Source: Schistocerca nitens
Lineage: Eukaryota > Arthropoda > Insecta > Orthoptera > Acrididae
DNA: 64,000 nt
Assembly (NCBI RefSeq): GCF_023898315.1
Contig: NC_064619.1
Coordinates: 342,445,150-342,509,149 of the forward strand
Reading direction: 5' to 3'
Shown here: positions 1-10,151 of the stretch, one piece after another
Position numbering within the stretch: position 1 is the stretch's first letter
Layout: each line of letters starts with the position of its first letter
Position numbers and translations under genes: made by a program
Notes under the pieces: model-generated
The model's input: only the letters and a program-made list of their open reading frames with translations
Database searches by the model: none
Told to the model about the DNA's origin: nothing

Positions 1-838
1 CTTATGACAGAAATGAAAGACGGCATTAAACCTGCCTGGTGTCAGACCTATTAAACACTGCGTCGTTTAACTGCAAATGTTAGCCGCGAGAGGCGTCAAT
101 TTTTAGCACCCTGAAGCTTACTATTTATGCAGGTTTATCACTAGGGAGGCGAGAAGACAAGAAAATGAGAGAGCAGATTACTGGATCTGAGAATGCGAAC
201 TGTACTGACACACGTACGATAAAGGTGACCCAGTTTATTTAAGGGACGGGGAGCGTAAACAAATGCATGTACAAAATATAATCATTCACGAAATCCACAA
301 TTTCTGACGCAGAGGACTGAAATTTTGTGCAAAGTTTAGCCATAGTTCAATGCATCTACTGACTGTCTTTCATAATTTCAACTGAAAAATTTGAATTTTG
401 AATTTTGAATTTTTTGACAGTATGATTCACAAAGGAGTAATTTTCTCAGAAATTTTCCTACAAATTGTCATATGAACTTTACTGTATGACATCAATATGT
501 ATGGAAACAAATCTACAGAAGCATTTTAATACAATGATATTCGTTGATTTCTTATGTTTAATTGCTCTTTAACTGAAAAAATATGCATAAAAATTCTATA
601 TTACTTATCTTGGCATACAATAATGATACAAAATTTTTCTCCTGTGTATATATTTGTTATACATACTGAAAAGGACATGCCGAAAATCATGGGTCTACCT
701 TTTCTAGTTTCTGAGAAGTATGTACCAGAATAACTAAAATGATAATTCTGAGAAAATGGTTTTTAAAGGTGAATTTATTTTTTCGTTGTCATTCCCTGCA
801 TCAAAAGATTCCAGAACTGCACTGAGTTACTTCCTTTT
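1..838. other. AT-rich stretch without a recognisable gene
   Basis: I see no gene here. The stretch is AT-rich with short homopolymers and a small tandem TTGAATTT-like run near 388-412. It lies downstream of the minus-strand Mutator-like transposase fragment and may contain the eroded rest of that element, but no coding homology is visible. Confidence 0.5.
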
Positions 839-1467
839 CTACAAGAGTTCGCTTGTGGCTTCTTCATTTCTGTCTTGTGCTGTTTGCAAGATCTTCAATG
901 GATTTCTCTGCTGCAGTTTTGTGTTGTGAGTCAGTTCTTTGTTAACCTGACAGAAGGTACTGACATATTTATCATTCCATAAATTTCTCTCTTCCCTTCC
1001 TACACCAACGCATCTTAGATCATATAAAAATCTCATGCTGGCTTCGTAATAACAATTACTTGATTCTGAAGTTTCAAGTGACATGTCGGCATCACAGTCC
1101 TCGCATAAAATATAAACATTACACACCATGTCTAGTTTATTGCCATAGTAGAATAATTCAAGGTCGCAGGAGCCACATTTCTCACAGAAACATGCAGATT
1201 TCACTGCACTGGACAAAACTCAATGCCAATTAACCTACATTTAATACTGTTTTGACATGCATCAATATTATAACTATAATCACTAATATTTACACTAGTA
1301 ATTTTCTTTCTTCAGTTGCTAGGTGGTGAGCTTACATATTCAAAGCACGTGGCCTTGTCTGATATAACCTCGTTTCCGTTACTGGCATTATTAGGGGGTC
1401 TATAATTTGATAAACCACGCATACGCTTCTTGCACATCTTTGTAAATCCTCTTCGTTGTCGTGGCAT
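839..1467 (-). pseudogene. Mutator-like (MULE) transposase, N-terminal fragment
   Basis: Two minus-strand open segments look like the start of an invertebrate Mutator-like transposase. The first (1467 down to 1312) begins with a basic MPRQRRGF segment typical of the N terminus of these proteins. The second (1216 down to 839) contains a CxxC...CxxC pattern (CEKCGSCDLEL, then CEDCDAD) followed by YEASMRFLYDLRCVGVG, which resembles the conserved 'evN.r.vyamr.iG.G' segment of the Mutator N-terminal domain. The roughly 95-bp gap between them could be an intron, since an AG-type acceptor (TGCAG) lies just upstream of the second segment on the minus strand, or it could be decay. The catalytic DDE part is absent, so this is a truncated copy. 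Sequence upstream of the start (1535-1637) recurs near 27-28 kb, which links those repeats to this family. Confidence 0.6.
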
Positions 1468-1534
1468 GATTAAAAACAGAACAAAATAAAACGACAAAGT
1501 TACTCAAATAACGCAATCAGGTGCAAATAACATG

Positions 1535-1637
1535 GAGGAAAAAAAAGAAGGGAGATGGCAATACAGAGTTATGCTGAAGGTTGTTTTAGAGCCATGGTGG
1601 GCGCGGCCTGCCGCCATCTTAAACAGCCCAAAACATT
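1535..1637 (-). repeat. Mutator-associated terminal repeat (unit M)
   Basis: Read on the minus strand this segment starts AATGTTTTGGGCTGTTTAAG and continues through a GGCAGGCC core to a CCCTTCTTTT end. Similar sequences occur on the plus strand at about 26925-27015, 27940-28020 and 28316-28400. It lies just upstream of the Mutator-like reading frame, so it is probably the 5' terminal region of that transposon family. Confidence 0.6.
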
Positions 1638-2999
1638 AGCAACACTACTGTTTTCCGATTGCTTTTTGTTCATTATTTCTGTCGTGTGCACCTAACAGCT
1701 GTTTTAAATACTAAAAATTACAGTGCTTACATGAGTAACATAGTGTCAGAAATGCAATTTAGAACGTTTTTCTGTTCTGGAATATGTATTTGCTCTAATA
1801 ATACGATGCATTTGGCCTCGTCAATGTTTAGAATAACCTAGAAGAGAAGGAAGCGATGTGAAAAGCATGCTTTAGTAATCCATTTAATTCCACTTTTCCT
1901 TTTTTTGTATCGATAGCAAATGAAGTTTAAATTCCAAAACCAATCCTTGTTAGCTTACTGATACAGCTTCTTGTTCGTTACGTTTTCAGCTTTCAACTCG
2001 CATGCACAAAATTTTTTATGTTCACGTTTGCAAAAACTTACTTACGTGGTCTTTGGTAGCCCATGAACTTGTATAATGAGGGAAGACGCGATGCGTGTCA
2101 TGATATAGTGTGTATATCAAGAAAGTGAGCGATTAATGAAATGTCAGAGAAACAGAACTGCATAGAGGTGTACCTGCATGCAGAATATAATACTTGTTTT
2201 ATTAGATTGTCAGTTCCACTACAGTTTACACGACTTCCTTCTTTGAAATCTTACCTATGAGGCAACATTCAGTGTGCCACCAATAACAGCAATTTACAGG
2301 ATAAAAAGATATGATCATTTAAACATATTTCAGCATTCTGCAATACTATAAATATGATTAAGGGAATGGTCTCAAATGCTTAGACCCCCTAAAATGGATA
2401 TTTTGCTTTAACATGTAGATAAGTCATTTTTTTTAGCAACGGTAGCCTAACCTGTGTAACATATAGGAGTACCTTTCCTTATTTTCCCGGAATATTTCTC
2501 ACCAATAACTCTGTCAGTTTTTCAGGAATAATCAAACATATCACAACTGGAATGTAGGTCTAGTTTGATCATCTGCTTCAGTTTACTTTTGATATTTAAT
2601 TTTGAGGTTTTCAAAGTATATTGTCTATACCATTCTTTACGATATACCAATAATTAGTTAATTTCATGCTGGATGTATCATTTGCATGATAAACCGTAAT
2701 GATGTGGAAAAAGTCGTTTTTTATTCAAATATTTTTTATTTGTAAACATGCCTTCATTCTAATCATCTATTAGATTTTTATTGTTTAGTTAGAGATAGAC
2801 AGTTATCAGTCAGGAATTCTTATCCATCACCATTTACATATCACAGCAATAGACAGTCTTCTGTGATTAGGAGGAGATGTCAAAGAGAAACGATTTCAGT
2901 TTAGTTTCAAATTTTACTTTGCTATCTGCCAGGCATTTTACATCACTCTGTAAGTCATCAAAATTTTTGGTTGGGTAAGTGATCAGAACTTCTGGTGGT
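1638..2999. other. AT-rich stretch, nothing recognised
   Basis: No coding homology or clear repeat structure is visible. Short open frames here are not supported by any motif. Confidence 0.5.
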
Positions 3000-3316
3000 A
3001 GCTTGCGAGCCCCTGTTTGTACTACAGACGACCTTTATTTAGCGCAATGAACGTCATTTTTTCATCTGTGTTAACAAGATGGCCGCCGAGTAAGTGACGC
3101 CAGAAACCATTTCCAGAAAGTTAAGTGAGTTAGACAGGAATATAATTTAGTTTAACGCCGACAACAAATTAAATACGTACATTAGTGTATCGTTTAGTCT
3201 TGCCATTAAAGGTTTGAATTTTCTTTGCGTATTTTTTCAGAAAACACGAAAAGATCGTAACTTCGCGAAGTCGCGCTTAGGCTTAAATTTTGTAAACGTG
3301 TTTGTTTATTGTTTCA

Positions 3317-3680
3317 CGGTAATTTAACTAGTTTCTCGGTAACAAATAAGTAAACTACCGTAAATAGCGTGTAACTTCATTGTTTTAATACAGATTTCAG
3401 AAAAACAGCGTAACTTTATATCAGAAACTTGCCTATATTCATTTGTTTATAGGCCTAATTCTCGTAACGTTTTTGGAGAATCAAAGTTAAAGTACCTCGT
3501 TTAATTGTCCTTTTTTTCATTCAATCGAGTGAAATATATAATAAATAGCGTATACCTTCATTGTTTTAATACAGATCTCAGAAAAACAGCGGAATTTTAA
3601 ATCAGAAACTTGCTTATATACATTTGTTAATAGGCTTAATTCTTGTAACGTCTTTTTTGATCTTCGGTAATTTAATTGAT
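3317..3680 (+). repeat. Tandem monomers in the CR1 5' UTR
   Basis: A unit of about 185 bp is present twice. Shared landmarks are CATTGTTTTAATACAGAT, CAGAAAAACAGCG, ATCAGAAACTTGC and a CTCGTAACG/CTTGTAACG end, at about 3370-3470 and 3555-3655. The second copy runs directly to the ORF1 start. Tandem promoter monomers are known from some LINE families, so a promoter role is an inference. Confidence 0.7.
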
Positions 3681-3708
3681 TTAGTCTAGCTAAAGTATTA
3701 TTTTTGCC

Positions 3709-4719
3709 ATGAGTGAGAAGTGCCTGACTTGCCGTAGAATTGTTAGTTCCGGGGTTTGGTGTGATGGATGTAGTAGTTTTTTTCACTGGGGGGATTGCAG
3801 TGGCGTGGGTGTTGGGAAAGTAGACCAGGCTCATCAGTGGTTATGTAGGATTTGCAGCAGAGATAGGAAGATAGTGGAACAGGAGGGGAAATTGCTGCCC
3901 TTCAGGCTGAGCTAGATCAGGCTAGGGAAGATCTGGACAGGTTAAGGAGGGAGAAGGGCAAAGAGAGGTGGGAAGTGGCAACAGGTAGCAGAAGGAACAG
4001 GCCTAGAACTAAGTCTGACAGTTTTGTGGTGAATGTCAAAAATAAGTTTGACCTGTTGCTTCAGTTAGAAACTGATGAGCCTCAAGCAGAGGTAGGTGTA
4101 GACAGGACACAACAAACTTTCAATAGGAAATTGAAAAAGAATGTAGGAAAGTCATCGAAAAGGAAGAAAGTTTTGTTGTTAGGCAGTTCTCATGCCAGAG
4201 GTGTAGGCCAACTTCTGCAGGAGGAATTAGGTCACAAATTTTTTCAAACCAAGTGCTAGTCTGGATCAGGTGACAGAGGATTTAGGTTCACTCTGTAAAG
4301 GATTTACCAGGGAAGACACCGTGGTTATTGTGGGAGGGCCAGGGAACAGCATCGACAGAGATCCTGGGTACAGTATTGAGTGTGACCTGGTAAAGATTGC
4401 GTCAGCATCGAGACACACCAATGTTGAATTTGTATCTGTCCTGAGACGCCATGACCGGCCTCATTTGAACTCTTCTGTTGGGAGAGTTAATTTGGAGTTG
4501 GAACGGCTGCTTCGGTCGGGTGCGGGGGCTCATATTGGTGTGGTTCCTGTTGATTATCTCAGTAGGTGGGACTATACCAGGCACGGCCTACATCTCAACA
4601 GGAAAGGGAAGGGGAAACTGGCTGGGGTAATAGCAGGAAATTTAAGGGGGGGAGGCACTGCCATGAATGGTAAAATACCAGTGGTTACAGGTGTTGGAGC
4701 AGCACCTTTTTTAGGATAG
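3709..4719 (+). pseudogene. CR1 ORF1: PHD finger, coiled coil and esterase-like protein, two frame breaks
   Basis: The first segment (3709-3915) encodes a PHD-like zinc finger (CLTCRR, then SGVWCDGCSSFFHW, then WLCRIC). A short charged coiled-coil stretch follows in another frame (3900-3975: LQAELDQAREDLDRLRREKG). A basic linker leads to an SGNH-hydrolase-like domain: block I is VLLLGSSHARG (about 4168-4200) and later blocks include VVIVGGPGNS and a C-terminal YTRHGLHLNRKGKGKLA with a DxxH-like histidine. The frame changes at a G-run near 3893 (apparent loss of one base) and at a T-run near 4237 (apparent gain of one base). Both are homopolymers, so assembly error is possible. Repaired length would be about 336 residues. 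CR1 ORF1 proteins are thought to bind RNA and help form the ribonucleoprotein. The stop at 4717-4719 lies inside the open frame of ORF2. Confidence 0.8.
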
Positions 4720-7700
4720 GTAAGACAGGAAGATGTCAAGTTCTACGAGAGGTCAGGATTGAAACAAATCTTCAGTTTAGGAAAGAAATTAAACAGCACA
4801 ATTCTAGCACATTGGATCACCAATCACAGCTATCAATTATAAATTTTCACCAATCACCAGCAAGTTGTATCTCAGTCCTAGGTAATTGCATTGATGAATT
4901 AAAGTCACCCAACCCAGTTGACATAATCTGCCTCTCTGAACACCGTGTGACCACTGGTATAGGAACTAGGCCTAAGCACAATGAGAAACTCAGACAGGAG
5001 AGTACTGCAAATGTTAGAATAAGGAAAGGTTCTCATAAAAGTATAATTAAAAATAATGTAAGTATATTTCATCAAAATATTGGGAGTTTAAAGAATAAAG
5101 TAGATGAGCTTCTGGTTTGTTTAGAAGATTTAGAAGCTGAGAATGAAATAGATATACTATGCCTGTCTGAGCATCACATTGTTACTGATATGGATAAGGT
5201 AAATGTAAGTGGATATAAGCTCTCTGCACATGTAATGAGAGAAAATATGGAGAAAGGAGGAGTTGCCATATATGTCAAAAGTTATCATTGTGCAAAAAGT
5301 ATAGAAACAAAAAAGTTTTGTGTAGAGAAACATATAGAAGCATGTGCCTGTGAGCTTAAATTAAATAAAGGCACATTTATAATTGTAACTGTATATAGGT
5401 TCCCATCAGGAAATTTTCATCTATTTCTGAAAAATTTGGACTCCTTGTTGTGCTATCTGTCAGACAGGGGGAAGCAAATTATTATTTGTGGGGACTTCAA
5501 TGTAGATTCTCTGAAAGAGGGTAATAGGAAAAATGACCTTGAAGTATTACTCGGTTCTTTCAATTTGACACCCGTTATTGATTTTCCTACTCGGGTGGTA
5601 AAGGATAGCCGCTCACTGATAGATAACTTCTTTATAGACCAAGATAAGTTTAACCAGATAAATGCTCAGCCTGTTGAGAATGGTCTTTCTGATCATGGTG
5701 CACAGCTAGTTACAATATATGACATAGCTCCATTCAGCAATACTAAACAGTCCTCCAAAGTAGTACGTTCAGTCAACGATTTAACAATTGCAAATTTCAG
5801 GGAAAGCCTACAGCAGTTAGACTGGGATGAGGTGCACCGTGAACCTGATGCCAATTTAAAATATAATTTATTTCATGACATTTTTGTAAATGCATTTGAA
5901 AACTGCTTCCCCAAGACAATAGTTAAATATACTCGTAAGAAACCTTGTAACAAACCATGGCTTACTAAGGGTATAAAAATATCTTGTAACCGGAAGAGGG
6001 AAATGTATCTGACAGCAAGAAAGAGTAGTGACCCAGGAACTATCAAAAATTACAAAAACTACTGTGTTATATTAAGAAAAGTTATTAAAAAATCCAGGAG
6101 TATGTGTATTATGTCTGAAATCAGCAACTCTGATAATAAAATTAAAACAATTTGGAATATTATTAAAAGAGAAACAGGTCAACCAAGAGCAGAGGAAGAC
6201 AGTATTACCATCAAATTGAATGAAAACTTTACGAACAAAAATTCGGAAGTTGAAAATATTTTTAATAATCATTTTCTAAATGTTGTGGATATAGTAGGAT
6301 CCAGGTGTTCATTAGAAGATGCTAGGCTGTTAATGGAAGAGGCCATACCTATGCAATTTGATACAATTGAAATCTCACCCACTTCTCCCTCTGAAATTAG
6401 GAAAATAATAAACTTGTTTAAAAGCAAAAACTCACATGGAATTGATGGCATTTCCAGCAAAATACTAAAAGCTTGTTCTCAACAGATAAGTAAAATTCTC
6501 AGCCACCTGTGTAATAGCTCTCTGGAACAGGGCATTTTCCCTGATAGACTGAAATATGCTATTGTTATACCTTTGCATAAAAAGGGGGATAGATCTGATG
6601 TCAACAATTACCGTCCAATCTCCCTTCTAACAGCTTTATCCAAAATTTTTGAGAAAGTAATGTATTCAAGAGTAGCTTCACATATCTGTAAAAATGAAGT
6701 ACTAACAAAATGTCAGTTTGGTTTCCAGAAAGGTTTTTCAACAGAAAATGCCATATATGCTTTCACCAGTCAAATTTTGAATGATCTGAATAACCGAACA
6801 CCACCCATTGGGATTTTTTGTGATCTCTCAAAGGCTTTTGATTGTGTAAATCATGAAATTCTGCTAGACAAGCTCAAGTATTGTGGTATGAGTGGGACAG
6901 TGCACAAATGGTTTAATTTGTACCTAACTGGAAGAGTGCAGAAAGTAGAAATAAGTAGTTCTCGTAACATGCAAAGATCAGCACATTCCTCAAACTGGGG
7001 AACTATCAAGAATGGGGTTCCACAAGGGTCAGTCTTGGGTCCTTTGCTGTTCTTATTATATATTAATGACTTGCCATTCTATATTCATGAAGAGGCAAAG
7101 TTAGTTCTCTTTGCTGATGATACAAGTATAGTAATCACACCTGACAAACAAGAATTAACTGATGAAATTGTCAATACTGTCTTTCAGAAAATTACTAAGT
7201 GGTTCCTTGTAAACGGACTCTCACTGAATTTTGATAAGACACAGTACATACAGTTCCGTACAGTGAATGGTATGATGCCATTAATAAATATAGACCTTAA
7301 TCAGAAGCATATAGCTAAGGTAGAATATTGCAAATTTTTAGGTGTGTCCATTGATGAGAGATTAAATTGGAAGAAACACATTGATGATCTGCTGAAACGT
7401 TTGAGTTCAGCTACTTATGCAATAAGGGTCATTGCAAATTTTGGTGATAAACATCTTAGTAAATTAGCTTACTACGCCTATTTTCACTCATTGCTTTCAT
7501 GTGGCATCATTTTTTGGGGTAATTCATCACTGAGGAATAAAGTATTTATTGCACAAAAGCGTGTAATCAGAATAATAGCTGGAGTCCACCCAAGATCATC
7601 CTGCAGACATTTATTTAAGGATCTAGGGATATTCACAGTAGCTTCTCAGTATATATACTCTCTTATGAAATTTGTTATTAACAACCAAACCCAATTCAAA

Positions 7701-7937
7701 AGTAATAGCAGTGTGCATAACTACAATACTAGGAGAAAGGATGATCTTCACTATTCAAGATTAAATCTAACTTTGGCACAGAAAGGGGTGAATTATACTG
7801 GCACTAAAGTCTTTGGTCACTTACCAAATAGTATCAAAAGTCTGACAGATAACCAACAAGTATTTAAGAAGAAATTAAAAGAATTTCTGAATGACAACTC
7901 CTTCTACTCCATAGAGGAACTTTTAGATATAAATTAA
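4674..7937 (+). CDS. CR1 ORF2: AP-like endonuclease and reverse transcriptase
   Basis: The open frame runs from just after a stop at 4671-4673 to 7937. Residue numbers below count the TTG at 4812 as 1. The endonuclease (EEP) domain covers about 82-305, with a catalytic glutamate in LCLSEHH (120), GDFNVD (227-232) and SDH (303-305). The reverse transcriptase carries NYRPISLL near 600, SKAFDCVNHEIL near 674, GVPQGSVLGPLLF near 736 and the catalytic FADD at 767-770. The C terminus has the HNYNTRR motif common in this group. No ATG occurs in frame before residue 127, inside the endonuclease. The frame overlaps the end of ORF1 by 46 nt in the -1 register, at a U UUU UUA sequence, so translation by frameshifting from ORF1 is likely (inference). 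Residues about 9-50 look like a second, partial copy of the endonuclease start. The protein would nick target DNA and carry out target-primed reverse transcription. Confidence 0.9.
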   Translation, partial: NTSGYRCWSSTFFRIGKTGRCQVLREVRIETNLQFRKEIKQHNSSTLDHQSQLSIINFHQSPASCISVLGNCIDELKSPNPVDIICLSEHRVTTGIGTRPKHNEKLRQESTANVRIRKGSHKSIIKNNVSIFHQNIGSLKNKVDELLVCLEDLEAENEIDILCLSEHHIVTDMDKVNVSGYKLSAHVMRENMEKGGVAIYVKSYHCAKSIETKKFCVEKHIEACACELKLNKGTFIIVTVYRFPSGNFHLFLKNLDSLLCYLSDRGKQIIICGDFNVDSLKEGNRKNDLEVLLGSFNLTPVIDFPTRVVKDSRSLIDNFFIDQDKFNQINAQPVENGLSDHGAQLVTIYDIAPFSNTKQSSKVVRSVNDLTIANFRESLQQLDWDEVHREPDANLKYNLFHDIFVNAFENCFPKTIVKYTRKKPCNKPWLTKGIKISCNRKREMYLTARKSSDPGTIKNYKNYCVILRKVIKKSRSMCIMSEISNSDNKIKTIWNIIKRETGQPRAEEDSITIKLNENFTNKNSEVENIFNNHFLNVVDIVGSRCSLEDARLLMEEAIPMQFDTIEISPTSPSEIRKIINLFKSKNSHGIDGISSKILKACSQQISKILSHLCNSSLEQGIFPDRLKYAIVIPLHKKGDRSDVNNYRPISLLTALSKIFEKVMYSRVASHICKNEVLTKCQFGFQKGFSTENAIYAFTSQILNDLNNRTPPIGIFCDLSKAFDCVNHEILLDKLKYCGMSGTVHKWFNLYLTGRVQKVEISSSRNMQRSAHSSNWGTIKNGVPQGSVLGPLLFLLYINDLPFYIHEEAKLVLFADDTSIVITPDKQELTDEIVNTVFQKITKWFLVNGLSLNFDKTQYIQFRTVNGMMPLINIDLNQKHIAKVEYCKFLGVSIDERLNWKKHIDDLLKRLSSATYAIRVIANFGDKHLSKLAYYAYFHSLLSCGIIFWGNSSLRNKVFIAQKRVIRIIAGVHPRSSCRHLFKDLGIFTVASQYIYSLMKFVINNQTQFKSNSSVHNYNTRRKDDLHYSRLNLTLAQKGVNYTGTKVFGHLPNSIKSLTDNQQVFKKKLKEFLNDNSFYSIEELLDIN
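4707..4713 (+). promoter_or_regulatory. Putative -1 ribosomal frameshift heptamer (T TTT TTA)
   Basis: ORF1 ends GCA CCT TTT TTA GGA TAG. The heptamer T TTT TTA is in the X XXY YYZ phase of ORF1. A one-base backward slip puts the ribosome in the ORF2 frame, which is open through 7937. The ORF1 stop follows one codon later. A possible 6-bp stem (GAAGAT at 4729-4734 with ATCTTC at 4768-4773) lies downstream. Function is inferred. Confidence 0.6.
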
Positions 7938-8149
7938 GAAAAAAAAAACAAAAAATATATAAAAAATTAAAAATAAAAAAAATTAAAAAATAAAAATAAA
8001 AAATAAAGAAAAACAAAAAAAACACAAAAAATAAAGTTGTTATATTAACTTAAGTATGTTGTTAAATTAACCTAATTATGTCATGTATTGGAAAAATTCG
8101 ACTCGTTCCACATCATTACGAAATATCGTATTCATGATCCATGGAACTA

Positions 8150-9570
8150 CACTCCTGGAAATTGAAATAAGAACACCGTGAATTCATTGTCCCAGGAAGG
8201 GGAAACTTTATTGACACATTCCTGGGGTCAGATACATCACATGATCACACTGACAGAACCACAGGCACATAGACACACGCAACAGAGCATGCACAATGTC
8301 GGCACTAGTACAGTGTATATCCACCTTTCGCAGCAATGCAGGCTGCTATTCTCCCATGGAGACGATCGTAGAGATGCTGGATGTAGTCCTGTGGAACGGC
8401 TTGCCATGCCATTTCCACCTGGCGCCTCAGTTGGACCAGCGTTCGTGCTGGACGTGCAGACCGCGTGAGACGACGCTTCATCCAGTCCCAAACATGCTCA
8501 ATGGGGGACAGATCCGGAGATCGTGCTGGCCAGGGTTGTTGACTACACCTTCTAGAGCACGTTGGGTGGCACGGGATACATGCGGACGTGCATTGTCCTG
8601 TTGGAACAGCAAGTTCCCTTGCCGGTCTAGGAATGGTAGAACGATGGGTTCGATGACGATTTGGATGTACCGTGCACTATTCAGTGTCCCCTCGACGATC
8701 ACCAGTGGTGTACGGCCAGTGTAGGAGATCGCTCCCCACACCATGATGCCGGGTGTTGGCCCTGTGTGCCTCGGTCGTATGCAGTCCTGATTGTGGCGCT
8801 CACCTGCACGGCGCCAAACACGCATACGGCCATCATTGGCACCAAGGCAGAAGCGACTCTCATCGCTGAAGACGACACGTCTCCATTCGTCCCTCCATTC
8901 ACGCCTGTCGCGACACCACTGGAGGCGGGCTGCACGATGTTGGGGCGTTAGCGGAAGACGGCCTAACGGTGTGCGGGACCGTAGCCCAGCTTCATGGAGA
9001 CGGTTGCGAATGGTCCTCGCCGATACCCCAGGAGCAACAGTGTCCCTAATTTGCTGGGAAGTGGCGGTGCGGTCCCCTACGGCACTGCGTAGGATCCTAC
9101 GGTCTTGGCGTGCATCCGTGCGTCGCTTCGGTCTGGTCCCAGGTCGACGGGCACGTGCACCTTCCGCCGACCACTGGCGACAACATCGATGTACTGTGGA
9201 GACCTCACGCCCCACGTGTTGAGCAATTCGGCGGTACGTCCACCCGGCCTCCCGCATGCCCGCTATACGCCCTCGCTCAAAGTCCGTCAACTGCACATAC
9301 GGTTCACGTCCACGCTGTCGCGGCATGCTACCAGTGTTAAAGACTGCGATGGAGCTCCGTATGCCACGGCAAACTGGCTGACACTGACGGCGGAGGTGCA
9401 CAAATGCTGCGCAGCTAGCGCCATTCGACGGCCAACACCGCGGTTCCTGGTGTGTCCGCTGTACCGTGCGTGTGATCATTGCTTGTACAGCCCTCTCGCA
9501 GTGTCCGGAGCAAGTATGGTGGGTCTGACACACCGGTGTCAATGTGTTCTTTTTTCCATTTCCAGGAGTG
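8150..9570 (-). mobile_element. Tc1-like transposon, copy 1 (1421 bp, frameshifted)
   Basis: The element sits between TA dinucleotides (8148-8149 and 9571-9572) and has imperfect terminal inverted repeats of about 28 bp beginning CACTCCTGGAAAT. It is nearly identical to the inverted copy at 28667-30088, which is one base longer. It interrupts the 3' UTR of the CR1 element. Confidence 0.95.
8305..9326 (-). pseudogene. Tc1-like DDE transposase, one-base deletion
   Basis: The protein starts MPRQRGREPYVQLTDFERGR, has a paired-type helix-turn-helix N-terminal half, and the first two catalytic aspartates in FSDESRF and QQDNARPH. Relative to the intact copy at 28911-29933 it lacks one base near 8550, between the second aspartate and the catalytic glutamate. 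The frame therefore runs into unrelated residues and stops early. The remaining codons, including SPIEHVWD, persist in the shifted frame. Apart from this deletion and a few substitutions the copies match, so the inactivation is recent. Confidence 0.92.
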
Positions 9571-9576
9571 TAGTAT

Positions 9577-9595
9577 TAATCTAATCTAATCTAAT
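9577..9595 (+). repeat. (TAATC)n 3' tail of the CR1 element
   Basis: About four pentamer units follow the sequence that resumes after the Tc1-like insertion. Short tandem-repeat tails are usual at CR1 3' ends. Confidence 0.75.
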
Positions 9596-9695
9596 CTAAT
9601 CTGGTGTTGTAATTATGTGAGTCATTGTTCCCGTTGAAGTGTAGTGGATTATTTACAACAAACGTCATGAGATAAAGGCTATACTGTGAAGAAGA
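9594..9695 (-). pseudogene. Fragment of a second CR1-like ORF2 C terminus, inverted
   Basis: The minus strand encodes SSQYSLYLMTFVVNNP followed by HNYNTR. This matches the C-terminal region of the neighbouring CR1 ORF2 (SQYIYSLMKFVINN and HNYNTRR). It abuts the (TAATC)n tail, as expected if the complete element inserted into an older copy of a related element lying in the opposite orientation. Confidence 0.75.
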
Positions 9696-9699
9696 CAGA

Positions 9700-10151
9700 A
9701 TGCTACTCACACGCCGAGCAGCAGATAGGCACGACCAAAAGAGAGTTACCGTAATTTGTCGGCCAAAGCCTTCTTCAGAAAGAAAGCAAAGCAAACACAC
9801 CATTCATACGATCACACACACTCAAAGCTCACATGCACGCATGACCGCTGTCTCCGGATGTTCTACCAGAGTCTCTTTTTAAAGAGGAAGAAAATGTGAG
9901 CAATGTATAATTATCGGCGGGCGGAATTTAGAGCATGAGACGCTGCAGCAACAATAAGCGTGTTCACATAGCCGTGAGTTGTCCGGGGTCGAGACAGCTG
10001 ATACAATATGTCTCGGAGAGTTTGCGGTTTGGTAGGCAATGAAAAACACAGGAAAGGATAAAAAGAAAGAGCGCAGCCATAATCCATGTGTACGAAAGAA
10101 GATATTGCGTCAACGGCTCCATTTACGAATGAAATGTGATACCGTTAAACA
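9700..10151. other. Uncharacterised repeat-like DNA
   Basis: The 9700-9890 part contains a GGCCAAAGCCTTCTTCAG motif with CA-rich flanks, a pattern I associate with dispersed insect repeats but cannot place in a family. The rest shows nothing recognisable. Confidence 0.3.

Larger units (their letters stand above)
3000..9595 (+). mobile_element. CR1-type non-LTR retrotransposon, near full length, split by a Tc1-like element
   Basis: The element has a long 5' UTR with tandem monomers, an ORF1 encoding a PHD finger and an SGNH/esterase-like domain, and an ORF2 encoding an endonuclease and a reverse transcriptase. An A-rich 3' UTR ends in a short (TAATC)n tail at 9577-9595. PHD plus esterase in ORF1 is a known hallmark of CR1-clade elements. 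The 3' UTR is interrupted at a TA by the Tc1-like element 8150-9570, and the sequence resumes after the TA duplication. The 5' boundary is uncertain: I place it near the GATGGCCGCC-containing segment around 3000-3090. ORF1 has two single-base frame breaks, so this copy is probably not autonomous even though ORF2 is open throughout. Confidence 0.8.

Noticed and set aside
8178-9584. Several plus-strand frames across the Tc1-like element (and minus-strand ones at 28626-29997)
   Set aside because: They are antisense shadows of the GC-rich transposase gene and are conserved only because the element is.
9594-9695. The inverted CR1 fragment as a twin-priming product of the main CR1 copy
   Set aside because: The main copy already has its complete 3' tail before the inverted fragment, whereas twin priming inverts the 5' part of the same insertion.
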